NCBI RefSeq assembly: GCF_023017105.1
Contig: NZ_JALKEV010000006.1
Span: 62,001-126,000 of the forward strand
Length of the DNA stretch: 64,000 nt
Reading direction: 5' to 3'
Source: Halalkalibacter sp. APA_J-10(15)
GTDB lineage: Bacteria; Bacillota; Bacilli; Bacillales; Bacillaceae_D
Position 1 is the stretch's first letter. Each line of letters opens with the position of its first letter. The position numbers were made by a program, and so were the translations under genes. The notes below the pieces were generated by a model. The model saw nothing but the letters and a program-made list of their open reading frames with translations, searched no databases and was not told the DNA's origin. Shown piece after piece: positions 51,535 to 60,655 of the stretch.

Positions 51535-52143
51535 TTATTTTGCTGCGCTATAAAGCTTCGCAACCTCGTCCCAGTTCACTACATTCCAAAATGCATTTAT
51601 GTAGTCTGGACGACGATTTTGATAATTTAAATAGTATGCGTGCTCCCAAACATCTAATCCGAGAACAGGTGTCTTTCCTTCCATTAATGGTGTATCTTGA
51701 TTTGGGGTACTTGTAATTGCTAGCTTTCCGCCGTCAACAATTAACCAAGCCCATCCTGAACCAAAGCGAGTTACACCAGCATTTGCAAATTCTTCTTTGA
51801 ATTTGTCAAAGCTTCCGAACGCTTCATCAATGGCTGCTGCAAGCTCACCTGTTGGCGCGCCTCCACCATTCGGGCTTAGAAGCTTCCAAAATAATGTATG
51901 GTTAGCGTGACCACCACCATTATTACGAACTGCTGTACGGATGCTTTCTGGAACAGCATCAAGGTTAGATACTAGCTCTTCTACACTTTTACTTGCAAGC
52001 TCATCATGTCCTTTAAGTGCATCATTTAACTTAGTTACATAAGTGTTATGATGCTTTCCGTGGTGAATGTTCATTGTCGCTTCATCAATGTGTGGTTCTA
52101 ATGCGTTTGCTGCATAAGGTAATTGTGGTAATTCGTATGACAT
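51535..52143 (-). CDS. sodA: Superoxide dismutase (Mn/Fe)
   Basis: Dismutates superoxide to oxygen and peroxide. The 202-residue protein has all metal ligands: His in the N-terminal [13 protein letters not shown], His in [14 protein letters not shown], and the Asp and His of [14 protein letters not shown]. The Mn form is most likely because of GGGHANH and the Gln in SPNQDTP-like regions, but the metal cannot be proved from sequence. The start is the ATG at 52143 behind AGGAG. Transcribed alone. Confidence 0.95.
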   Translation of the reverse strand: MSYELPQLPYAANALEPHIDEATMNIHHGKHHNTYVTKLNDALKGHDELASKSVEELVSNLDAVPESIRTAVRNNGGGHANHTLFWKLLSPNGGGAPTGELAAAIDEAFGSFDKFKEEFANAGVTRFGSGWAWLIVDGGKLAITSTPNQDTPLMEGKTPVLGLDVWEHAYYLNYQNRRPDYINAFWNVVNWDEVAKLYSAAK

Positions 52144-52334
52144 TTAAATCTCCTCCTACAAACTAGTTTTTTAAGGTTAACTTAATAAACAAAAATGTTT
52201 AAAAAGTCTTTCCAACACTTACATTACCAAAATTTAAATATCGTTGCAACAAATAATGCTTACAAATCTAAAAAGAGGCAATGAATACTTAAAAACCTTT
52301 TTTACTATACCCATGAACGTCTATCCTTAAACAA

Positions 52335-52361
52335 AATAAAAAAGCCCCTCTAAGGCGCTTT
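52335..52361 (-). terminator. Terminator of the tRNA cluster
   Basis: Stem AAGCGCCT / AGGGGCTT (one mismatch) followed on the minus strand by TTTTTTATTTT, 18 bp after the tRNA-Ser 3' end. Confidence 0.75.
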
Positions 52362-52377
52362 ACTGATTTCTTATGTA

Positions 52378-52470
52378 TGGCGGAGGAAGAGGGATTCGAA
52401 CCCCCGCGCGGTTTAACCCGCCTGTCGGTTTTCAAGACCGATCCCTTCAGCCGGACTTGGGTATTCCTCC
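52378..52470 (-). tRNA. tRNA-Ser (TGA)
   Basis: Class II tRNA: acceptor GGAGGAA / TTCCTCC, long variable arm (GGCGGGTTAAACCGCGC), T arm GGGGGTTCGAATCCCTC, anticodon TGA in GGTCTTGAAAACC. The CCA end is encoded. It is the last gene of the cluster. Confidence 0.95.
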
Positions 52471-52480
52471 ATAAATAAGT

Positions 52481-52557
52481 TGGTGGACCCTGTAGGACTC
52501 GAACCTACGACCGATCGGTTATGAGCCGACTGCTCTGACCAACTGAGCTAAGGGTCC
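52481..52557 (-). tRNA. tRNA-Ile (CAT, lysidine-modified)
   Basis: Cloverleaf with CAT anticodon in CGGCTCATAACCG. The body GGACCCTTAGCTCAGTTGG matches the minor tRNA-Ile2 of Bacillus rather than tRNA-Met, so the C is probably modified to lysidine by TilS to read AUA. CCA is encoded. Confidence 0.85.
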
Positions 52558-52577
52558 TTATTTCTTTTTATGTATAA

Positions 52578-52654
52578 TGGTAGCGGCGGAGGGGATCGAA
52601 CCCCCGACCTCACGGGTATGAACCGTACGCTCTAGCCAGCTGAGCTACACCGCC
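52578..52654 (-). tRNA. tRNA-Met (CAT), elongator
   Basis: Acceptor GGCGGTG with CGCCGCT, anticodon loop GGTTCATACCC, T arm GGGGGTTCGATCCCCTC. The first acceptor pair is a normal G-U type pair and the anticodon stem lacks the three G-C pairs of initiator tRNA, so it is the elongator. CCA is encoded. Confidence 0.92.
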
Positions 52655-52657
52655 ACA

Positions 52658-52732
52658 TGGCTCCACAGGTAGGATTCGAACCTACGACCGATCGGTTAAC
52701 AGCCGATAGCTCTACCACTGAGCTACTGTGGA
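52658..52732 (-). tRNA. tRNA-Asn (GTT)
   Basis: Acceptor TCCACAG / CTGTGGA, anticodon GTT in CGGCTGTTAACCG, T arm GTAGGTTCGAATCCTAC, CCA encoded. First gene of the cluster, about 20 bp after the promoter. Confidence 0.94.
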
Positions 52733-52754
52733 ACATTTCAGAAAGACAAGGATT

Positions 52755-52783
52755 ATAATAACATGACCTATTTAACGTGTCAA
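52755..52783 (-). promoter_or_regulatory. Sigma-A promoter of the tRNA cluster
   Basis: TTGACA (52783-52778), 17 bp, TATTAT (52760-52755) with TGT before the -10 (extended -10), 23 bp before tRNA-Asn. Confidence 0.8.
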
Positions 52784-52974
52784 TCATTTTTTCAAAACTC
52801 GTTTAACACTGCTTTCATAAAGTACCATAAATGCTTAGAAGTGACAACCATTTTTAAAAAATACCGTCTCAACTTTTTCAAAACTCTCAACAAAATCGTT
52901 AAATTTCCATAACAGAGACGTCCTAAAAAGATACAAAATAACCCTTTATTAGACGCCTCCAACTCATTAAGTCA

Positions 52975-54603
52975 TTAGTGATGATCGTCTGCGATAACCG
53001 CTTCTGCAATATTAACTGAATGATCACCAATCCGCTCTAAATTACTAACAATATCAACAAAAACAATCCCGGCAGATCCTGTACATTTTCCTTCATTGAC
53101 ACGTTGGATATGCTTCTTTCTTAGCTTTCTTTCCATCTTGTCAATCTTCTCTTCCTTTTCAATGACAGAATTCGCCATATCATGATCAAGAAGCTCTAAT
53201 GACTGTATTGCTTCTTTTAGTGTTGACAAAGTTAAATCGCACATTTCCTTTAAATCATCCACTGCGCTTTCTGTTAAATTGACCTTGTTTGCTTTTTGAT
53301 AATCCTTAAGCTCTACAATGTTTTCAATGTGATCACCAATCCGTTCAATATCGCGAACCGTATCCATTAAAACCGAATGGAGCTTCGAATCTTGAACTGA
53401 TAACGACCTAGAGGAAATTTGAATTAAGTAATCGGTAATTTTCCGGTCTAAATTATTAATCGCTTCTTCAAATTGAACAGCGATCTCAGCATGACGCTTT
53501 TGGCCATTCACCAAATATTGGCTAACTTCAAGTAGACCTTTTTCTGAAAATTCAGCCATACGTAACACTTCCTGCTTCGCTTGTCCTAAGGCAATAGCTG
53601 GTGAACTTCCGATGAAACGAGGGTCAAGATGCTTTGCTTTATACTCAATGTTGATCTCATCACCTGGTATAAGCTTCGTCACAATCACCGCCAATACGGC
53701 TACGAATGGGAGCTGAATTAATGTATTTGACACATTAAAAATACCGTGCGCAAATGCAATTTGCATTCGTTCATTTAAGCCAAGCTCTACTGATAAGTAC
53801 GATACTAATTCGTAGAATGGAATAAACAACAATAACACAATAATCGTTCCAATTAAGTTAAAAATGACATGAGTTAACGCAGCACGTTTCGCTGCAATCG
53901 AAGCTCCAATTGAGGCTAATATCGCTGTAATCGTCGTTCCGATATTATCACCAAATAAGACTGGCAATGCCGCATCTAATCCCATAGCCCCTTGTTCATA
54001 TAACTGCTGTAATAACCCAATCGAGGCACTTGAGCTTTGAACCGCAACGGTGAAAATAGTACCGATTAAGACCCCAAGGAGCGGCATATTGCTCATACTT
54101 ACTGTCAAATCAGCAAACACTTGTAAGTCACGGATTGGTCGCAAGCCATCACCCATTAATTCAAGACCGTAGAATAAAGCTCCGAAACCAAATATAACTT
54201 GTCCAAAGTTGTTTACTTTTTTATTTTTAAAGAAAAAAATCAGCGCTGCACCGCATGCGATAATCGGCAATGCATATGCGGAAATTTTAATTCCAATAAT
54301 GAAGGCTGTAACGGTTGTCCCTACATTTGCCCCCATAATAACGCCAATCGCTTGCTTTAATGTCATAAAGCCGGCGTTCACTAATCCAATTGTTAATACA
54401 GTCGTTCCTGTACTTGTTTGTAACAATACGGTTACAAATATTCCTGCAAATACCCCCATTACAGGATTTGTTGTAAATTTGTCTAGAATATCACGTAATC
54501 TCTCCCCAGCTACCTTCTGTAGACCATCCCCCATAAATTTAATACCGAATAAGAAAATTCCTAGACCACCAAAAAACATGAACAAGAGCGTCTGTAAATC
54601 CAA
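52975..54603 (-). CDS. Na/Pi cotransporter family protein (NptA/YjbB type) with PhoU-like domain
   Basis: Sodium-dependent phosphate transporter, 542 residues. The membrane part has two QSSS-type motifs typical of the family, VTVLLQTSTGTTVL and FTVAVQSSSASIGLL, in inverted halves. The last 190 residues form a PhoU-like helical domain (DTVRDIERIGDHIENIVELK; VDIVSNLERIGDHSVNIAEA). The longest frame begins with the ATG at 54612, but AAGGG is better spaced for the TTG at 54603. In B. subtilis the pst operon stands near here (from memory); in this window phosphate uptake relies on this type. A weak hairpin at 52914-52963 follows the stop. Confidence 0.9.
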   Translation of the reverse strand: MDLQTLLFMFFGGLGIFLFGIKFMGDGLQKVAGERLRDILDKFTTNPVMGVFAGIFVTVLLQTSTGTTVLTIGLVNAGFMTLKQAIGVIMGANVGTTVTAFIIGIKISAYALPIIACGAALIFFFKNKKVNNFGQVIFGFGALFYGLELMGDGLRPIRDLQVFADLTVSMSNMPLLGVLIGTIFTVAVQSSSASIGLLQQLYEQGAMGLDAALPVLFGDNIGTTITAILASIGASIAAKRAALTHVIFNLIGTIIVLLLFIPFYELVSYLSVELGLNERMQIAFAHGIFNVSNTLIQLPFVAVLAVIVTKLIPGDEINIEYKAKHLDPRFIGSSPAIALGQAKQEVLRMAEFSEKGLLEVSQYLVNGQKRHAEIAVQFEEAINNLDRKITDYLIQISSRSLSVQDSKLHSVLMDTVRDIERIGDHIENIVELKDYQKANKVNLTESAVDDLKEMCDLTLSTLKEAIQSLELLDHDMANSVIEKEEKIDKMERKLRKKHIQRVNEGKCTGSAGIVFVDIVSNLERIGDHSVNIAEAVIADDHH

Positions 54604-54888
54604 AATCCTCATCCCTTCATTTGAAAGTCATGTCGCTTCTTTTTTTCTATTTTTTCGACAAAGCTCAACATGGACACCTAGTCTATTATTAAGTATTACA
54701 TAACGTTTTGTAAACACAAAAGTGAGAAATAATTTAAATAAGTTTTACCATTTTAAAAGAAGCTATGTAAATGGTTCATTTCGAACTCAACTTTCATCAA
54801 AAGATCACATTTTAATAACTAAAAACTGACTATATGTTAAAGTTTTGATAATATATATTCGTATCGTTAAATCGGAAAGGAATGTCGT

Positions 54889-55653
54889 ATGAATTTTTCC
54901 AGTTGGTTTTATAAAAGCCTTACTCAATTTAAAGTGATCGCTTATAGCCGCTTTCGTCCAATTACATCAACCATTGGTCATGTGTTTTTATTCGTTCTCA
55001 TAGCAAGTCTTCCATATTTCTTTATCATGAATACATCGATCTATCATTCCGTGCAGCAACTTAAAGATACAATCCATTTAGGATTACCATCGTTTTCCAT
55101 TGAGAATGGAGAACTACTACTAGAAGAAGACACACCCTATTTTCAATTAAAGAACGATCAGCTAGGGACGCTTCTTTTTGACCCAAATCAATCCTTTTCA
55201 GAGGATCACTTAGCCGACAGTCGAGGAATTGTATTCTCACAACATGATCTACATATAATTGATTATAACGAGTCATTGACTGTATCTTACTCGCTATTAG
55301 GTTTAAATGGTGTAAATGAAGGAGACATCAATGATCGTGTAGAACAGCTGCATAGCTTCATACCGTTGTTATTAATCATTATCACTCTATTCCTATATGC
55401 CATTCTATCTGGTTCTGCTTATTTAGGGATTACTTTATTAGCGTTTCTTGCTCTACCTATTCGACAAAAACGCAACCTTGAATACCGCCACCTTTGGAGC
55501 ATAGCTGCACATGCGATCACATTACCTACCCTTCTCTTTTTTTGGGTAGATACTTTAATAATCGACCTTCATATCATTTGGTATATCATTGTTAGTATGA
55601 GTATGATTACTCTTAGTATTCGTCAAATCCCCCTACCTCGTAAAACAACTTGA
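54889..55653 (+). CDS. yqgB: DUF1189 membrane protein (YqgB-like)
   Basis: A 254-residue membrane protein of the DUF1189 family: an N-terminal anchor (IGHVFLFVLIASLPYFFIMN), an outside domain of about 115 residues and three or four C-terminal membrane segments (LLLIIITLFLYAILSGSAYL; LGITLLAFLALPIRQK; IDLHIIWYIIVSMSMIT). Length and location match B. subtilis YqgB. AAAGGAA precedes the ATG. Function unknown. It is transcribed alone, divergent from the phosphate transporter; the 285-bp gap upstream contains only A/T-rich sequence. Confidence 0.78.
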   Translation: MNFSSWFYKSLTQFKVIAYSRFRPITSTIGHVFLFVLIASLPYFFIMNTSIYHSVQQLKDTIHLGLPSFSIENGELLLEEDTPYFQLKNDQLGTLLFDPNQSFSEDHLADSRGIVFSQHDLHIIDYNESLTVSYSLLGLNGVNEGDINDRVEQLHSFIPLLLIIITLFLYAILSGSAYLGITLLAFLALPIRQKRNLEYRHLWSIAAHAITLPTLLFFWVDTLIIDLHIIWYIIVSMSMITLSIRQIPLPRKTT

Positions 55654-55691
55654 GAAAAAACACGATAATTAATATCATTCTGAACTGCTAA

Positions 55692-55732
55692 AAAGAGTCA
55701 CATAAGCCAAAAAACAGCTTATGTGACTCTTA
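55692..55732. terminator. Bidirectional terminator between yqgB and the NfeD-like gene
   Basis: Perfect stem AAGAGTCACATAAGC / GCTTATGTGACTCTT around an A-rich loop between the convergent genes. Confidence 0.88.
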
Positions 55733-55751
55733 TCTAGAATCCTCTATTCTA

Positions 55752-56396
55752 TTATTGCTCGTCATTTTCTTCAATCTGTTTAACGACAATGCGAGTTCCA
55801 TCAACAGAAACGACAATGATATCGGCATTAGCCTCCAGCCACTGTCCACCACTCGTTGCACTGTACTGACGATCTTCAATGACAATTGAACCAGTAGGGC
55901 GAAATGGACTTAGTGTTCGACCTTTCTTTCCTACAAGCTCTTTGTATTCATCGTTAATGGAGTTATATCCTAAGTCACCAGTTAGCCGATCCTTTAAGGT
56001 CATCCTTGCCCATAAATCCCTTGAAGGAAATACTTTCAAGAAGAGCAACGAGCTGAACCCACCAAGGATAAACCCCATCGAAACAAATACACCATAGAGA
56101 AAGGTCGGTGAAGGAATTGCTAGACCTACAATCATTAAGACAACACCTATAAGTGCAACCGAACCATCAGTAATTACCTTCCCGTCTATAATAATGAGTA
56201 ATAGACCTATAACATATAAAATAACGACCCACATACCTGCATCTGTTGAAACATGGTAAGAGAAAAAAGTTGCCATAATCGCAACACCAAGAATAGCAAA
56301 AATCCCTTTCGCTCTCACAAACAATTCACCAATCAAAAATAACGTACCTAAAAATACAAATAAAAAGCCAATTGTTTCAGAATCTAACCATTGCAT
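55752..56396 (-). CDS. NfeD-like membrane protein
   Basis: A 214-residue protein: four or five membrane segments in the first 120 residues (for example GFLFVFLGTLFLIGELFV, WVVILYVIGLLLIII, ALIGVVLMIVGLAIPSP) and a C-terminal OB-fold domain (LGYNSINDEYKELVGKKGRT, then TGSIVIEDRQYSATSGGQWL, DIIVVSVDGTRIVVKQI) as in NfeD proteins. NfeD proteins usually pair with floA/stomatin-type scaffolds, but no such gene is next to it here. AGGAGGT fits the ATG at 56396 (or 56399). It corresponds by position to the yqgC region of B. subtilis. Confidence 0.8.
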   Translation of the reverse strand: MQWLDSETIGFLFVFLGTLFLIGELFVRAKGIFAILGVAIMATFFSYHVSTDAGMWVVILYVIGLLLIIIDGKVITDGSVALIGVVLMIVGLAIPSPTFLYGVFVSMGFILGGFSSLLFLKVFPSRDLWARMTLKDRLTGDLGYNSINDEYKELVGKKGRTLSPFRPTGSIVIEDRQYSATSGGQWLEANADIIVVSVDGTRIVVKQIEENDEQ

Positions 56397-56517
56397 CATT
56401 CCACCTCCTATTCTCACTACACTTTTATTTACGATCATCACATCAATTGGTTTCACTTACTTTCAAAACTAATTATAACAAGTGATATTCTATAAAAAAA
56501 GAGTACCGCACATTTTA

Positions 56518-56563
56518 AAAGGTTGTCCAAAGGAGCTATTTTCTCCTTTAAGAACAACCTCTA
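56518..56563 (+). repeat. Hairpin-GAACAACCTCTA repeat, copy 3; also terminator of the DUF1002 gene
   Basis: AGGTTGTCC, then stem AAAGGAG / CTCCTTT, then GAACAACCTCTA; the outer arms pair as well. Read on the minus strand it ends in TTTTAAAA, so it can terminate the DUF1002 gene. Confidence 0.6.
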
Positions 56564-56591
56564 GCAAAGTCTATCGCATTGATCGTAAAGA

Positions 56592-57476
56592 TTAACTAAA
56601 CCAGCCTTTAATGACATCAATGAGACGACTGAAGAAATCCAATACGCTCCGAATAAAGCTTTGTGTTTCTTCACGGTTCAAATAATCACCTAGGTTATCA
56701 CGTACATTATTAATTTGGTCCTGTACTTGATTCCAGTCAATGTTTAGATCTTTCATTCGCATAAACAACGAAATAAGCCCATTAAGCTCTTCATCTGTTA
56801 ATGTAATTCCCATTTCATTAGCAATACGTTGGATGAGCGCACGAAGATCCTCTTCCGATTCAATCGGCTGATCTCCTATTTCTTCTTTAATACGATTCAT
56901 TAATTCAGTCGCATTTTCAGCACCAATCGTATGGCTTAGCTCCCCAGTCTTCACCATCTCTTCATTGGCAATTTGCTTCTGCTCCTCAGGTATTTCGATC
57001 TCCATTGCCACTTCGTACGCTTTTAACAGTCCCGTTAAGGCAGCAGTACCCGAAACATCTATTGGTGCTGTTACATAAATGTCTGCATCCTCTACTCCTG
57101 CTGTAATTAAAGCATTCATATACATTTCATCAGAAATCCAATCAATTCGATTCGTCTCAACCGAAAGACCTTCTCCACTTTCAAGCAACGTAATTTTTGA
57201 TGAAGAAAGAGCGTTCGTTCCAATTCTGGCAGCACTAATATAGCTTCCTAAATATTGATGCTCCTCCTCGTTAGAGACATAAACAATGAGGTTGTCCTCT
57301 GTCACACCCATTTCATTCATTAGCTGCTGATGCTGTGACTCACTTAAATCCTCTCCTAACGTTACAATGACATCGCCAGGCATTGCATCTGCCAACGCAA
57401 CAGCAGGTAGAACCGTTGGTAGAAGAAGAAGTCCTATTAAAAAGAACAAAAAGCTTTTTGTTATCAGTCGTTTCAT
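56592..57476 (-). CDS. Exported DUF1002 protein
   Basis: A secreted protein of 294 residues of the DUF1002 family. A signal sequence (SFLFFLIGLLLLPTVLPAVALADA) is followed by the family core GDVIVTLGEDLSESQHQQLM, YLGSYISAARIGTNALSSSK, and TAGVEDADIYVTAPIDVSGT. The C-terminal 130 residues are helical and acidic (ATELMNRIKEEIGDQPIESE) and end in a hydrophobic FFSRLIDVIKGWFS. The frame opens at a GTG three codons earlier; GAGGAG fits the ATG at 57476. Function unknown; a cell-wall or membrane-surface place is likely. Confidence 0.8.
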   Translation of the reverse strand: MKRLITKSFLFFLIGLLLLPTVLPAVALADAMPGDVIVTLGEDLSESQHQQLMNEMGVTEDNLIVYVSNEEEHQYLGSYISAARIGTNALSSSKITLLESGEGLSVETNRIDWISDEMYMNALITAGVEDADIYVTAPIDVSGTAALTGLLKAYEVAMEIEIPEEQKQIANEEMVKTGELSHTIGAENATELMNRIKEEIGDQPIESEEDLRALIQRIANEMGITLTDEELNGLISLFMRMKDLNIDWNQVQDQINNVRDNLGDYLNREETQSFIRSVLDFFSRLIDVIKGWFS

Positions 57477-57593
57477 CGTTTTCACTACTCCTCTGCATTC
57501 ATACTTCCATCATAGATCAATAAAGTACGATCTATTCTTTAAAGAAACACCTTTTCCGACAATAAGAAAAGGGACTTAAGACTTATTTTTAGC

Positions 57594-58805
57594 TTATATA
57601 TGTGACATTTTCTCGTGATCACAATCATGTCCAATCGGAAAACAGTGCCAGCTCATCGTCATAAATAAAGCTAATCCACTTATAAAAAAGAAAGCATTAA
57701 AAATAAGTTGTTCCATATTTGTCATCCAAATGCCAAACAGAACAGGTCCAAAGGCGACACCTAAAAATCGTATCATTGAATAACTTGCAAAGACTGCACC
57801 TCTCGTTTCCTTTGACACAATAGCTGCTAATGCCGCATTAGCAGCAGGCAAGAAAATACCAAGACCAGCTGCAAAGAAAAACATAGCTAGTACAATAAAT
57901 GAAAAGCTTTCACGAGCAAACAGTCCTAATGTTCCAGCGACCATCAGCATCACACCATAAAGCATCATCCGTTTGTACATATCTGTAGTATTTTTCAAAA
58001 AACGTCCAGTTACATAGGAACATACAGTTAGTCCTATAAGAGGAAAAGCGATTATGACTCCATTCCATTCACTTGGAAAAGGAGAAGCTTGTTCTGATAC
58101 ATACGATAAATAAAATAAATAACCGAACAACAAAAACATTCCAACTCCTCCACCATACGTAATTGGAAGAAGCCAACGCCAGTGCTCTTGCCACATTTGA
58201 TTTTGCGAACGAATCAACTGTTTCAGCGATAGCGACGAGTTAGTTATTGATTCTTTTCGTATTGAAATAAAAATCCCTGCTAAAGCAAGTAGTGCAATAG
58301 CTAAATATAAGATAAAACTTATATTCCACGATAAGAGTAACATAAAACCTCCTAAGATTGGACTGATCAATTTCCCCACTCCATTATACACTTCAATTGT
58401 ACCGAACGCTTTTAACCGTTCTTTCCCATCATATAATTCAGCAATAAAAGCCATTGCTAATGGGCTTACGATTCCAGCGCCTACTCCTTGAATGACGCGT
58501 CCTGCAATAAGAAAGTTCCAGGAAGCACTTACATAAAATAAAGAAATTGTGGAGAGGATACACCCTCCTATAATGAGAATCAAGCCAATAGCGCAAATCC
58601 GCTTCCGGCCAAAATGATCTGAAACGATACCACCAATTAGGACAAAAAAAGCAGCGGGAACCGAGAAGCTTGTTAAAAACCAACCACTTTCAACAGTTGT
58701 TAATTGAAATGTTTTCTGAATAGATGGCACTAGTGGGATGAATAAAGAATTCCCCATTACCATAATAAAAGGCAATAATCCAATAAAAAATATCGAAATC
58801 GACAT
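57594..58805 (-). CDS. MFS efflux transporter, DHA1 type
   Basis: A 403-residue major-facilitator drug:proton antiporter-like protein with twelve hydrophobic segments. The family motif A lies after TM2 (GGIVSDHFGRKRICAIG) and motif C-like GVGAGIVSPLAMAFIAEL in TM5. TM4 has VIQGVGAG. Two starts are possible: GTG at 58826 with AAGGTGG, or ATG at 58805 with AAGGGG at 6 nt; the second is chosen. Substrate unknown; related to Bmr/tetracycline-type pumps. It is divergent from yqfZ with overlapping upstream regions. Confidence 0.85.
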   Translation of the reverse strand: MSISIFFIGLLPFIMVMGNSLFIPLVPSIQKTFQLTTVESGWFLTSFSVPAAFFVLIGGIVSDHFGRKRICAIGLILIIGGCILSTISLFYVSASWNFLIAGRVIQGVGAGIVSPLAMAFIAELYDGKERLKAFGTIEVYNGVGKLISPILGGFMLLLSWNISFILYLAIALLALAGIFISIRKESITNSSLSLKQLIRSQNQMWQEHWRWLLPITYGGGVGMFLLFGYLFYLSYVSEQASPFPSEWNGVIIAFPLIGLTVCSYVTGRFLKNTTDMYKRMMLYGVMLMVAGTLGLFARESFSFIVLAMFFFAAGLGIFLPAANAALAAIVSKETRGAVFASYSMIRFLGVAFGPVLFGIWMTNMEQLIFNAFFFISGLALFMTMSWHCFPIGHDCDHEKMSHI

Positions 58806-58937
58806 ATTGGACCCCTTAGTATTCACTTTATTCACCACCTTTTGCATTATACGAAGAATTTTTTTCCATATTAAGCATAAATCATCCTTTGCAATCATAT
58901 ACTTCTTAAATAAGAGAAGACGGAGGAGGACAAGCAT

Positions 58938-59300
58938 ATGAAAAGACTGTTGGCATTTATTCTTATTTTCATTTTTTTATACAGCACTTATTATGATCTA
59001 ACGATTGGCACTTTACCCAACGGACTCTCTCAAAAAGATCAACAAAGAGACTACTCGTTAGAGTCAGAAACAGAAGCCAATGAAGTACATACAACAGAAG
59101 TCATTACGTCAAACAATGAACCATACGAGGTTATTCAAGTAGAGCATGGACAAACCGTTCTTTCTGTCGTCGAGCATTTACATACAGGGCCGATTCCAGC
59201 AACGATCCAAGAAATTATATTTGATTTTAAACAATTAAATGGAATTGAACCTGAAGAAATGCAAGTTGGACACGAATATTTATTTCCAATCTATCCCTAA
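58938..59300 (+). CDS. yqfZ: YqfZ-like LysM protein
   Basis: A 120-residue protein with an N-terminal membrane anchor (LLAFILIFIFLYSTYY) and a C-terminal LysM-like module: VIQVEHGQTVLSVVEHLH, IIFDFKQLNGIEPEEMQ, GHEYLFPIY. It corresponds to YqfZ of B. subtilis, a forespore-associated wall protein beside ispG. GGAGGAGG precedes the ATG. The middle part is acidic and probably disordered. Confidence 0.8.
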   Translation: MKRLLAFILIFIFLYSTYYDLTIGTLPNGLSQKDQQRDYSLESETEANEVHTTEVITSNNEPYEVIQVEHGQTVLSVVEHLHTGPIPATIQEIIFDFKQLNGIEPEEMQVGHEYLFPIYP

Positions 59301-59346
59301 TTACCCTTCACTGTTCCGTTTGTTATGAGAAAGATGCACCCTTTTT

Positions 59347-59359
59347 GTACAACCTCTTA
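59347..59359 (+). repeat. Degenerate GAACAACCTCTA-type sequence
   Basis: GTACAACCTCTTA follows an imperfect hairpin AAAGATGCACCCTTT. It is the weakest member of the repeat family seen at 10607, 32591 and 56518. Confidence 0.3.
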
Positions 59360-59403
59360 AAGACCATTTATTATGTGAATTTTTAAGTCAGTGAGTTTTA
59401 TCC

Positions 59404-59433
59404 TTGCCAAATGAAACAAGTCATTGATAAAAT
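59404..59433 (+). promoter_or_regulatory. Possible sigma-A promoter of ispG
   Basis: TTGCCA, 18 bp, TAAAAT, 62 bp before the ispG ATG. A moderate match. Confidence 0.4.
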
Positions 59434-59494
59434 GAATGAGACTGTCTTAGGAATTTGTGAAGGTTTCCCTTCAAAACAAAGGAGCGATTGGTCA

Positions 59495-60601
59495 ATGACC
59501 GAACTAGTTCATCGTACAAAAACTCGTCCCGTAAAGGTCGGAAATTTGACGATTGGAGGAAATAATGAAGTTGTCATTCAAAGTATGACAACAACGAAAA
59601 CACATGATGTAGACGCGACCGTTGCAGAAATTAATCGACTTGAGGAAGCAGGCTGTCAAGTCGTCCGAGTTGCATGTCCAGATATGCGTGCAGCCGAAGC
59701 GATCGCAGATATTAAAGCGAGAATTAACATTCCACTTGTAGTGGATATTCATTTTGACTATAAGCTAGCCCTAAAAGCCATTGAAGGTGGAGCTGACAAA
59801 ATTCGAATTAATCCAGGAAATATTGGTAGACGTCATAAAGTGGAAGCCGTCGTCAAAGCAGCAAAAGAAAAAGGAATCCCTATTCGAATTGGTGTCAATG
59901 CAGGATCTTTAGAAAAGCGTATTTTAGACAAGTATGGTTATCCAACAGCAGATGGGATGGTTGAAAGTGCTCTCCATCATATTAAAATTCTAGAGGATCT
60001 TGATTTTCATGACATTATCGTTTCGATGAAAGCATCAGATGTGAATTTAGCGATAGAAGCATATGAAAAAGCGGCCAAAGCATTTAGTTATCCCCTGCAC
60101 CTCGGAATTACTGAATCTGGAACACTCTTTGCCGGAACTGTAAAAAGCGCTGCTGGACTGGGAGCTATTCTAAATTTAGGCATTGGTAATACGGTTCGTA
60201 TTTCTTTAAGTGCCGATCCTGTAGAGGAAGTGAAAGTTGCTCGAGAGTTATTAAAATCATTTGGATTAGCAGCCAATGCGGCAACTCTTATATCATGCCC
60301 TACTTGTGGTCGAATAGAAATTGACCTAATAAGTATTGCCAATGATGTTGAAGAATATATCTCTACAATTAAAGCGCCAATTAAAGTAGCCGTTCTCGGA
60401 TGTGCCGTAAATGGACCAGGAGAAGCACGGGAAGCTGACATTGGAATTGCTGGCGCTCGTGGTGAAGGCTTGCTTTTCCGCAAAGGAGAAATTGTTCGTA
60501 AAGTACCAGAAGAAACAATGGTTGAAGAGCTAAAAAAAGAAGTCGATAAGATAGCGGAAGAATTCTTTGCCAAAAAGGCAGAAGAAGAGACGACTGTTTA
60601 A
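59495..60601 (+). CDS. ispG: 4-hydroxy-3-methylbut-2-enyl-diphosphate synthase (flavodoxin)
   Basis: Sixth step of the MEP isoprenoid pathway, turning MEcPP into HMBPP with a 4Fe-4S cluster. The 368-residue protein has the TIM-barrel start [40 protein letters not shown], and the cluster ligands in [12 protein letters not shown] and [12 protein letters not shown]; the Glu of NGPGEA is the fourth ligand. The open frame begins at 59411, but AAAGGAG fits the ATG at 59495. Transcribed alone; a bidirectional terminator follows. Confidence 0.95.
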   Translation: MTELVHRTKTRPVKVGNLTIGGNNEVVIQSMTTTKTHDVDATVAEINRLEEAGCQVVRVACPDMRAAEAIADIKARINIPLVVDIHFDYKLALKAIEGGADKIRINPGNIGRRHKVEAVVKAAKEKGIPIRIGVNAGSLEKRILDKYGYPTADGMVESALHHIKILEDLDFHDIIVSMKASDVNLAIEAYEKAAKAFSYPLHLGITESGTLFAGTVKSAAGLGAILNLGIGNTVRISLSADPVEEVKVARELLKSFGLAANAATLISCPTCGRIEIDLISIANDVEEYISTIKAPIKVAVLGCAVNGPGEAREADIGIAGARGEGLLFRKGEIVRKVPEETMVEELKKEVDKIAEEFFAKKAEEETTV

Positions 60602-60610
60602 TTGTAAAGC

Positions 60611-60643
60611 AAAGAAAGGGAGTGCTGTTGCACTCCCTTTCTT
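60611..60643. terminator. Bidirectional terminator after ispG
   Basis: Stem AAGAAAGGGAGTGC / GCACTCCCTTTCTT with a 4-nt loop between the convergent ispG and yqfX-like genes. Confidence 0.9.
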
Positions 60644-60655
60644 CATGATCTCCCG

